From the NCBI RefSeq assembly GCF_020882245.1, contig NC_083599.1, forward strand, positions 2,480,001 to 2,544,000: a DNA stretch of 64,000 bases, in the 5' to 3' direction. This document shows, in pieces, positions 10,415 to 18,113 of the stretch (the stretch's first letter is position 1; each line of letters opens with the position of its first letter). The notes under the pieces are model-generated. The model was not told where the DNA came from and searched no databases. It saw only the letters and a program-made list of their open reading frames with translations. Source of the stretch: Rhopalosiphum padi (taxonomy: Eukaryota; Arthropoda; Insecta; Hemiptera; Aphididae). The translations under genes were made by a program, and so were the position numbers.

Positions 10415-11440
10415 TTATACATGGTCATTACTGGTTTACTTACCAAACTATCTCTTAACTTGTCAAAAGCTTCTTGTTGAACTTCACTCCATACAAAGGC
10501 TTTCCCGGTCTTTGTCAGGTTCGTCAATGGTAATGCCACAGTGGCAAATACAGTACACAAACCTCCGGAAGAATCCCGTCAGTCCTACGAACATACGTAT
10601 GGCATGCACATCACCTGGAACTGGAAACTCCTGCACCGCCTTTGTCTTTATCTCACCTGGGCATATTGTTCCTTCACTAATAACAAAACCCAAAATTCTA
10701 CATATTTGACACCCAGCGAGCACTTAGCTAGTTTTAAGGTCAAATTGGCAAACCATAGTCTAATTAACACCTCCTTCAGCTTCTCCAACATGTCTGATCA
10801 TGTTGCAGCATCAATAACCCAATCATCTAGGTAGTTCTTTACAACTGTATTCCGCAATTTACCTAGTACCTTGTGCATTAATCGAGTGAACTCGCCTGGA
10901 GCTCCTGCTAACCTGAACGGCATGCGCGTAAATTATCCTGTGTCATCTGGTGTGACAAACGCTGTCTTCTCTTGAGCATCCTCCGTCAAAGGCAGCTGTA
11001 AATACCCTTTCGCCAAGTCTAACTGAACAAAGTACTTACCAGTTGCTAATACCTGGACTTGTTCATGCAGATCTGATAAGGGAAATTATGCCTCTTCAGC
11101 TGTTTATCTAATTGTCGGTAATCCACACACAATCGATTTTTGTCTCCTTGTTTCACAAGTATGACCGGACTTGCATATGGTGATTTCGTTTAAACTACTA
11201 CACCATGTTTCTTCCATTCTTGTACCATTTCAGCGATTGCTTCACGATCGGACGCCGTTGTCTAGTATGAGCGACATACCACCGGAGTACTGCCCTTAAT
11301 CTCGCGTAGTTCCATCGCAGTTAAACCTGTACAGCCCAACTCTTCAATGTTTAACGCGAAACAGTCTCTGTATTCGTTCACCAGTTTCATTAACTCCTAT
11401 TGTTCACCTGATGTCACTTCAGTATTTACACTTTTAAAAT
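10415..11440 (-). pseudogene. Ty3/Gypsy pol, 5' part: reverse transcriptase
   Basis: Upstream continuation of the Gypsy at 7006-8818. Minus-strand readings, in order, are VNEYRDCFALNIEELG (about 11,390-11,340) and AMELREIKGSTPVVCR. Next comes the RT start, with EMVQEWKKHGVV, YASPVILVKQGDKNRLCVDY and RQLDKQLKRHNFP near 11,220-11,090. A later part reads ILGFVISEGTICPGEIKTKA and VPGDVHAIRMFVGLTGFFRR (10,720-10,560), and LVSKPVMTMY at the junction. Numerous frameshifts and stops interrupt it, and the YADD-box region is degraded. Plus-strand open frames here are antisense shadows. Confidence 0.85.
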
Positions 11441-11659
11441 CTTCGCAATTCAACGACCGTTTTACCGTTCAGCCATTGAGTTATGAACATTTTAAAGTTG
11501 TTATATTTTACATAGCTGTAACTCCTTTAAAATGATAATATCAATAAAATCATATGTCTTTGTCTAGATAATATTCTTACCTTTAAATTTGATAATAGGT
11601 AAATTTACTCTAATATTAAAGCTAACGTCACAAAATGTATTCTACTGAACGAAAATTTG

Positions 11660-11716
11660 TTATGATGTACGTTAGTAAGACAGAGACAACACATGCGGGT
11701 ATGGCGTCCTCTTAAG
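11660..11716. repeat. Solitary terminus of the AGAGGACG MITE family
   Basis: GTAAGACAGAGACAACACAT, then GCGGGTATGGCGTCCTCTTA, matches the right arm of the foldback MITE at 4389-4812 and the piece at 62,876-62,925. Only one end is recognisable here. The region 11,441-11,660 upstream may be the worn body of that element, and I see no ORF or partner arm in it. Confidence 0.7.
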
Positions 11717-12200
11717 GCCATGGTTCCACATTATAGTTTTTTTTATCAATCACAAACTTTGACAAGTAGAGCGCGCCAGCTGGACGGGTCCCGGACATTA
11801 ACGGCACATTTATTATCGTGTTATATGACAAGAGTTGCATAGGGCTGCTCCTTTCAAGTGACACCCGAAACTATCTTAAAAATTCGACGACGCTTTGTCC
11901 CCAGTACACAATAACTGTACCACAGTACGCGATGCTTGTATCACCGATTACAATAACTTTGACACGCCGATGCCCGTTACATTCAACTGCAACCGCTCAG
12001 ATAGCGCACATCCACCAAGTAAAAAAAATGGAAATTAAACGACCGCAAAACACGATTTTGCACTGAACGCGACCGATTCACGAGTTCGACCACGACCACC
12101 ACCATGGTTCGGAACCCATAAATAATATATAAATGGATAGGACATCCCTATACCTATTGTACACGATATACTGATGAAGATGCAGTATCTTCATCTGTGA
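11717..12200. other. Non-coding stretch, possible LINE 5' region
   Basis: More GC-rich than its surroundings, with no coding signal I can defend. It lies directly upstream of a Jockey-like ORF1, so it may be that element's 5' UTR; I see no independent evidence for that. Confidence 0.3.
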
Positions 12201-13101
12201 TTGGTTTACCTTCAAATAGGAATCATTTCCTATCTTATTTGAACCCTAAAACATAACCATTTTTAATGAATTCAATTATAAATGGTATCACCATTCTCCA
12301 TTTTCATTGAGGAAGCAGTATCTCCATCCCGGATTTGTTTACGAACTTTCGATCACTCAACCCAAAAATGCCTTAAAAATAAATTTGTCCTCAATCGATG
12401 ACTATAGATGCGTTACGAAAAGATTTGACGAATCAGAAATCGAATTCCTCACCTACCAGTTGCTTTTGGAAAAACCACTCTCAATATTAATTAGGAACCT
12501 CCCAGTCTCAATCTCTGAGGAGACCGTTTTCAAAGCGCTGTCAGTTTTAGAATTCAGCGTAACCTCTGTCACACGGTTGCAAAATCGATCAAAGAAATAT
12601 ATTCTTTAAACAGGCTTTTACATTGCGTCGTCCTAGTTGAACCTAAGAAACCCACAAAAGGTATTCCACAGTGCACTAATTTTCAACGCTTTTCGCACAC
12701 GAAAAAATTTTGTCATCTCCCCCAAGATGTGTTAAATGCGCCGGTGACCATCATTTTACCCAATGTGTTAAGGAGAAAGACACTCCTCCGAAATATGTAA
12801 ATTGTGAAAAATGCCATCCAGCCAGCTACAGAGGGTGTACTTATTATAAAGAAATTTCCAAAAGAAAAAAAAAATTCAACTCTAAACAGCCCGTCACAAA
12901 TAAAAATATTACGTACCAATCAACCCAGATCATCGTAAATAATGAGTCTCAAAATGAACCGTTATCAAATGATTACGTAAATACAAAACGTAAAACTTAC
13001 GCATAAGCTAAATCAAACATCACTACGGATAACTTAACAATAACCGACAAAATTAAATTCCTCAGTTACAAAATATACCGCGTGGATCGAGTCACACAAA
13101 T
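12200..13101 (+). pseudogene. Jockey-like LINE ORF1 (zinc-knuckle protein) and ORF2 start, segment 1 of a split element
   Basis: ORF1 readings: IDDYRCVTKRFDESEIEFLT and LLLEKPLSILIRNLPVSISE (12,390-12,520) form the PRE_C2HC-like region. After a frame break near 12,600 come zinc knuckles CVKCAGDHHFTQC and CEKCHPASYRGCTYYKEIS (12,725-12,860). ORF1 ends at 13,006. ORF2 endonuclease then starts as KIKFLSYKIYRVDRVTQI up to 13,101, where a MULE is inserted. The nine bases CACACAAAT at 13,093-13,101 are repeated at 15,244-15,252. Joining the two sides with one copy keeps the endonuclease frame open (VDRVTQIRVMGGVALLV). Confidence 0.85.
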
Positions 13102-13105
13102 CAGC

Positions 13106-13225
13106 GCATACGAATTGCGTCCCTAAATGATATTTTGTCCGAGTTGCGTCCGTGGTTTTATCACGACACAGCCGAGTTGCGTCCGCGGTTTTTTCACGAC
13201 ATATCCGAGTTGCGTCCGCGGTTTA
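13106..13225. repeat. Left TIR of MULE with 34-35-bp tandem units
   Basis: After the terminal GCATACGAATTGCGTCCC, the unit CGAGTTGCGTCCG starts at about 13,139, 13,174 and 13,206, separated by GTGGTTTTATCACGACA-like spacers (35 and about 33 bp). The right end (15,116-15,240) has the same units in inverted orientation, spaced more irregularly. Such arrays are likely transposase-binding sites. Confidence 0.85.
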
Positions 13226-13484
13226 CTCGGGGTATTTTTTATCGGGCCATGGGTTTTTCAGCAACTGAGAATATTGTTTGGTGATAAACTCGTAGATAAT
13301 CTCGATTATCGATATCTTATCTGTAAGTATCACCTTAAATTTATTGTTGGAAATTAATTTTGTTCGTGTTAGCATTAGTCTTACTTCGATACTCCATTTG
13401 TTCGACAAAACATTAGCGTTTTATACATTTTAATTTATTTTTATTAAATTTATATTTATAATTTAATATTAATTTAACTTTGCA

Positions 13485-14873
13485 ATGGAAAATCTTAAAG
13501 TAGTTAAAATGACCAGTGAAAAAAATAAATTATTATATTGTGTTAATGGATACAAATTTGCTTTCCAAAAATTTTTAAATAATAATGTTCAGAGGTGGTC
13601 GTGTTCTAAACGTTTGTGCAAGTGTTATTTTAAAATGAACGAAAATAATGAAATAATTTTTAGTGCTTTAAATCATGAACATGATAAAGACGACGAAAAC
13701 GTCTTAAATCGTCAAAAAATTGGTAATAAATTAAAGCGTAAAGCTCTAGATGACCCATGTGAAAAGCCATGCAAAATTTTACATCGGGAGTTGCGTAAAG
13801 GAGATGTAAGTACATTAACTACCACAGATATAAACCGTATAAGGAAAAATATTCATTATGCTCGGTCGAGCATTATTCCAAAATTGCCTACAGATTTAGA
13901 AGAGTTGCATTTGGCACTAACCAATTTAGGCGAAATAAAAACTAATAAAGACGAAATATTTTTATTAATAAATAACACTGAAAAAAATATTGTAGCATTT
14001 TCAACGACAACAAATTTAAAATTTTTAAGTGAGTGTAAAACTTTATATATCGATGGCACATTTAAAAGTTGCCCTAAGCTTTTCTATCAATTATTTATAA
14101 TTCATGGTGCTAAAAATACTACTTATACTCCTTTAGTATTTTTTTTACTAACAGGCAAGACTATATCAATATATAAAGATGCGTTTTATAGTTTAATAGA
14201 AAAAATGAACGATTTGAATTTAAATTTTGCCCCCAATATAATTTATGCAGACTTTGAACAAGCAATACACTCTGCAGTTGTAGATATTTTTCCTGATGTC
14301 ATACGCAAAGGTTGTAGATTTCATCTCGGACAATCAATCTGGAGAAAAATTCAAAGTCTTGGTCTATCTACAGTTTTTAAAAATAAATCTGAAATTGGAA
14401 AATTTTTGAAATTATTCTTTGGTCTTTCATTTTTAAAACCCGATGAGGTTAATAACTGTTTTTATGAAGACTTAATGGCTATAAAACCTAACGACGAAAG
14501 AGTTGATAATTTTTTGAATTATTTTGAAAAAAATTATATTTTGCTGGAAAGTAAATTTCAACCGTCATTATGGGCCGAGTTTTCAAACTCGTTAATGCGT
14601 ACCACCAACGCATGTGAATCATTTCACTCAAAATTAAATAGCATGTTTTATTCGTCGTATCCCAATATTTTTCAATTTGTTGAAGTACTGAAAAATGTCC
14701 AAACAGATATTTATATTAAAATGCGAAGTTCAAATAAACGTAATAAACGAAGAGAGGATGTGGAAAAAGAAGAATTTATTAAAAAAACTATGACTGAGTT
14801 TGAAAACAAAAATATAACATGTCTTGACTTTGTTCAAAAATTGGCAAATAAAAATTTACCGATGCATAAATGA
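13485..14873 (+). CDS. MULE transposase with N-terminal FLYWCH-type zinc finger
   Basis: Intact 462-aa plus-strand ORF that would act in the nucleus on its own TIRs. Residues 20-66 form a FLYWCH-like finger (GYKFAFQKFLNNNVQRWSC, then C45 and HEH at 64-66). The MULE catalytic domain follows: D190 in LYIDGTFKS, D256 in IIYADFEQA, the CRFH motif (C277, H280) and E378 in TTNACESFH. This gives the full D-D-E set in the expected order. No SWIM finger is seen at the C-terminus. The start at 13,485 is the first in-frame ATG and leaves a normal N-terminus. Length and motifs are normal for the family. The gene is flanked by matched TIRs and TSD, so the copy could be functional; activity is inference. 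Confidence 0.95.
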   Translation: MENLKVVKMTSEKNKLLYCVNGYKFAFQKFLNNNVQRWSCSKRLCKCYFKMNENNEIIFSALNHEHDKDDENVLNRQKIGNKLKRKALDDPCEKPCKILHRELRKGDVSTLTTTDINRIRKNIHYARSSIIPKLPTDLEELHLALTNLGEIKTNKDEIFLLINNTEKNIVAFSTTTNLKFLSECKTLYIDGTFKSCPKLFYQLFIIHGAKNTTYTPLVFFLLTGKTISIYKDAFYSLIEKMNDLNLNFAPNIIYADFEQAIHSAVVDIFPDVIRKGCRFHLGQSIWRKIQSLGLSTVFKNKSEIGKFLKLFFGLSFLKPDEVNNCFYEDLMAIKPNDERVDNFLNYFEKNYILLESKFQPSLWAEFSNSLMRTTNACESFHSKLNSMFYSSYPNIFQFVEVLKNVQTDIYIKMRSSNKRNKRREDVEKEEFIKKTMTEFENKNITCLDFVQKLANKNLPMHK

Positions 14874-15252
14874 TACCTACATAAATATTTATATTACAAT
14901 TTTTAGCTATATCATATTTTTTAAATCAACCAAACATTTTAAAACAATAAATAATTTATAATATGCAATTACAATTTTTAACCACCACACAGTTTATATT
15001 ATTACAATTTTTAACCACACCATTTATATAAATGACAGTCCTCAGTCTGTAAAAGTGGGAAGGAAAATATGTATATTATTATGTGGATTATTAACCAATT
15101 AATAAATTATTAACCAGGACGCAACTCGGATATGTCGCGAGAAAATCGCGGACGCAACTCGTATGTGTTGTGCAAATATCGCGGACGCAACTCGAATATC
15201 GCCATATATATTTTTGTATTTTGGGACGCAATTCGTATGCAGCCACACAAAT

Positions 15253-15618
15253 ACGTGTTATGGGCGGCGTAGCCTTACTAGTTCGAAATAAAATTATACA
15301 GCAACAAATGCCTATAACCGGTCTTGAGTGTCTGGAAGCCGTGGCAGTTTACAAATAATGTTAATAAACATAAATAATAGGCCAATTATGGTCGTTAGCG
15401 TTTATCAACCACCCAGTTGTAGAATGCTTATCGCTGACTACGATAAAGTAATGAGCCTACACAATTCTATTATAGTTGCTGGAGACCTTAAATCCAAGCA
15501 CACTAAAGCTAACAATAACAGAGCATACCAGCACTTCCTTTGAAAAGCACTGTTACACGGGTGCCGTCTTTATTGATATCTCAAAGGCTTTTGATAAAGT
15601 ATGGCACACAGGTCTTAT
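15253..15618 (+). pseudogene. Jockey-like LINE ORF2 segment 2: endonuclease, then RT after an internal deletion
   Basis: Continues the LINE split by the MULE: RVMGGVALLVRNKIIQQQMP, then ECLEAVAV, NRPIMVVSVYQPPS and IIVAGDLKSKHTKANNN (catalytic Asp region of the endonuclease) up to 15,543. The sequence then jumps directly to RT motif A, TGAVFIDISKAFDKVWH, at about 15,555-15,608. The end of the endonuclease and the first part of RT (expected several hundred codons) are absent, so an internal deletion lies near 15,543. The segment ends in CACAGGTCTTAT (15,607-15,618), which is duplicated at 17,833-17,844. Confidence 0.85.
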
Positions 15619-17832
15619 CTCTCTGCAGTATTCAATCTAATGATTGGTTTGCAGCAATTTCCATGCTTCTCTATCACTAGCTTTTCTCTTCAGTTCTTGG
15701 TATGAGTTACATCCTTGATCTTCCATTATCTGACTTATGTATTGCAATCTTGGTCTTCCCCTATGGTTTTTTCCGTCGATTACACCTTTTAAGATTAGTA
15801 ATAGCAGCCAATCATGTCTTAAAATATGACCTATTAATTCGTTTCGTCTTTTCTGTATACTCTTCCACATTGATTTCCTCTCCGATACCTTTTCTAAAAC
15901 TTCTTCATTAGTGATTCTATCAGCCCAACTTATCTTTTGCATCCTCCTGTAACACCACATTTCGAATGCCTCTATTCTTCTCATTTCTTCTCTTGCAATA
16001 GTCCATGTTTCACATCCATATAACATAATGCTCCAGATGTACGTTTTTAGCAGATTCTTCCTGATATTGAGGTCAATGCTTTTTGAAGTAAAAATATTTC
16101 TTTTCTTATTAAATGCCACTTTAGCTTGGCATATTCTTTTTATAATTTCTTTTTTGCATCTCCCATCTGAGCTTATAGTGCTGCCTAAATACATGAAGTC
16201 TTCTACTTGTTCAATATTTTCACCATCCTTTAATTTTATACTTGTTCTTATGCTGTTGTATCTACTACATACGAGTACTTTCGATTTCTTTGTGTTTATT
16301 TTCATATGTAAATCTTTTTCCATCACCTGTTCCAATGTTTCTAAAAGTGTTTTTAGATCTTTTTCGTTCTCCGCTATTATTGCAATATCGTCTGCGAATC
16401 TCAACATGTCTATTCTGCAACCGTTTACCTTTATTCCTAGTTGTATTCTCTCTCTTATGATATCTATGGCCTCTTGTATATAGGCATTAAATATTAAAGG
16501 TAATAATGTACATCCCTGTCTAACACCTTTCTTTATTTTGGACTCTTTTTGAATATCACCTATTTTTATAATTGCTATTTCATTTTTATACAGTTGGTAG
16601 AGCAATTTTCTTTCCTTTGTTGCAATTCCTGCTCTTTTCATCATTTTAAACATTATTTCCCAGTCAACGTTGTCGAATGCTTTCTCAATATCAACAAAGG
16701 CAATAAACGTTGACTTATCTTTCCTTATTCTTTTCTCCACTATTAATCTTAAAGCCAATATCGCTTCCCTCGTGCCCATATTTTTTCTAAATCCAAATTG
16801 GTCCTCTGATAATATTTCTTCTATTTTCCTTTCCATTCTTTTATACATAACTTTTGTTAGAATCTTTGAGGCGTGCGATAGTAAGCTAATGGTTCGATAT
16901 TGTTCACATTTTATAGCTGATGTCTTTTTTGGTATGGGAATAATTACACTCTTTACAAAGTCGGTAGGTATATCCGCCGTTCTGTAAATATCTCTAATGA
17001 GTTTAAATAATTCATTCAGCATATTTTCTCCTGGTTCCTTCCAAAGTTCGGCCTGGATCCCATCTATTCCTGGTGCTTTCTTTGGTTTTAAGTCTCTTAA
17101 TGCTTTGTCAAATCCTTCTCTTAATACTGGATATTCTACATATTCTTCATCTTGCTCATTGTCGTTTATCTTTTCTAAGTCTGTAACATACAGTTCTTCT
17201 TCTTTGTATAGTGCTTCTATGTATTCTTTCCATCTATCTACAACCTGTTCCTGTTCATAAATTATCTCTCCTTCTTTATTTTCTATTGCTCCACTTTTGA
17301 GCGTACGTACTCCGAAGAACCTTTTTACTGTTTTATATGCTTCCTCTATCTTGCCCATTCGCATCAAAATGTCTATTTCCTCGCACTTCCCTTCTAGATA
17401 TTTTTCTTTTGCTGCTTTTGATTTTCTTATGATCAAGTTTCTTAAAGTCCTGTATCTCTTTTGATATTCATCAGTGTTTAAGTTTTTATACTTTCTTCTC
17501 TCTTCTATCATTTCAATAATCTCTGGTGTTATCAATTCTTTCCTCGGTAATGTGCTTTTTGTTTCTTTCATTATCTCAGTTGCTGCATTTGTAGTTGTTT
17601 CTCTCAAGGAAGTCCACCTGGTGTTAATGTCCTGTTCTTCTTGTGTTTTTATTTTATTTGTGTATTCTTTAAACTTTTCATTTACTTTTTCTTCCTTTAG
17701 TTTACTAGTTTGCCATCGATTGGTGTTTTCTCTCCTTTTAATTTTTTTAAAATTGAGATTGCATTTCATCATGACCAAATTGTGGTCACTGTCTATATCC
17801 GCATCAGGATAACTCCGACTATCTTTGACTTT
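15619..17832 (-). mobile_element. 5'-truncated LINE flanked by a 12-bp target duplication
   Basis: 2214-bp insert bounded by CACAGGTCTTAT on both sides. It interrupts RT of the Jockey-like LINE between motifs A and B. The insert is in minus orientation and lacks most of its endonuclease, as is usual for 5' truncation during target-primed reverse transcription. I see no poly-A at its 3' end (15,619 side). Confidence 0.9.
15637..17832 (-). CDS. LINE endonuclease-reverse transcriptase ORF, N-terminus missing
   Basis: A long open frame runs to the stop at 15,637. Genuine LINE codons begin at about 17,832 (VKDSRSYPDADIDSDHNLVM). Codons before that, up to an ATG at 17,868, are antisense of the host LINE. 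SDHNLV is the last endonuclease motif. RT follows: FVKSVIIPIPKK and CEQYRTISLLSHASKILTKV (motifs 1-2), DQFGFRKNMGTREAI, TFIAFVDIEKAFDNVDWEIM (first Asp), GVRQGCTLLPLIFNAYI and MLRFADDIAIIAENE (FADD box). The C-terminus has LYGCETWTIAREEMRRIEAF, KISWADRITNEEVL and GHILRHDWLLL. All RT catalytic residues are present, but without the endonuclease the copy is not autonomous. A second, shorter copy of the family lies at 3360-4140. Confidence 0.9.
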   Translation of the reverse strand, partial: KVKDSRSYPDADIDSDHNLVMMKCNLNFKKIKRRENTNRWQTSKLKEEKVNEKFKEYTNKIKTQEEQDINTRWTSLRETTTNAATEIMKETKSTLPRKELITPEIIEMIEERRKYKNLNTDEYQKRYRTLRNLIIRKSKAAKEKYLEGKCEEIDILMRMGKIEEAYKTVKRFFGVRTLKSGAIENKEGEIIYEQEQVVDRWKEYIEALYKEEELYVTDLEKINDNEQDEEYVEYPVLREGFDKALRDLKPKKAPGIDGIQAELWKEPGENMLNELFKLIRDIYRTADIPTDFVKSVIIPIPKKTSAIKCEQYRTISLLSHASKILTKVMYKRMERKIEEILSEDQFGFRKNMGTREAILALRLIVEKRIRKDKSTFIAFVDIEKAFDNVDWEIMFKMMKRAGIATKERKLLYQLYKNEIAIIKIGDIQKESKIKKGVRQGCTLLPLIFNAYIQEAIDIIRERIQLGIKVNGCRIDMLRFADDIAIIAENEKDLKTLLETLEQVMEKDLHMKINTKKSKVLVCSRYNSIRTSIKLKDGENIEQVEDFMYLGSTISSDGRCKKEIIKRICQAKVAFNKKRNIFTSKSIDLNIRKNLLKTYIWSIMLYGCETWTIAREEMRRIEAFEMWCYRRMQKISWADRITNEEVLEKVSERKSMWKSIQKRRNELIGHILRHDWLLLLILKGVIDGKNHRGRPRLQYISQIMEDQGCNSYQELKRKASDREAWKLLQTNH

Positions 17833-17844
17833 CACAGGTCTTAT

Positions 17845-18113
17845 GTACAAATTAAAAAGTATAAACACATCAAAATACTTATTCTTTATTATTAAATCCT
17901 TTCTTTCGGACAGACAAAGTAAAAATAAATGACTCTCTCTCAGACCTTCAGCCTATCACTGCCGGTGTACCCCAAGGCTCCAAGCTGGCCCCAATCTTAT
18001 TTAAAATTTATATATCTGATATCCCACAGTCTCCACGCACTAATATTACCCTTTTTGCAGATGATACGAATATTTACTGCGAACCTCGTAATATAGAAGC
18101 GGTAACTCATAAG
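17845..18113 (+). pseudogene. Jockey-like LINE ORF2 segment 3: RT motifs B and C
   Basis: Directly continues segment 2 after removal of the 15,619-17,832 insert: VWHTGL joins MYKLKSINTSKYLFFIIKSF and then FLSDRQSKNK. After one frame shift near 17,920 it reads PITAGVPQGSKLAPILFKIY (RT motif B), ISDIPQSPRTN and ITLFADDTNIYCEP (FADD catalytic box). It ends at CTCATAAG (18,106-18,113), where a hAT element begins. Confidence 0.9.

Larger units (their letters stand above)
13102..15243 (+). mobile_element. Complete Mutator-like (MULE) element with FLYWCH transposase
   Basis: 2142-bp element bounded by the 9-bp target duplication CACACAAAT, the length typical of Mutator elements. Its termini mirror each other: left GCATACGAATTGCGTCCC at 13,106, and the reverse complement of the right end reads GCATACGAATTGCGTCCC. 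Inside each end lie tandem copies of a CGAGTTGCGTCCGCG unit. It carries one intact transposase gene (13,485-14,873) on the plus strand. Insertion is inside the endonuclease of a Jockey-like LINE. Confidence 0.95.

Noticed and set aside
16028..17260. Several plus-strand open frames of 70-150 codons
   Set aside because: They are antisense to the LINE RT gene on the minus strand, whose motifs are clear; the plus frames have no recognisable domains.
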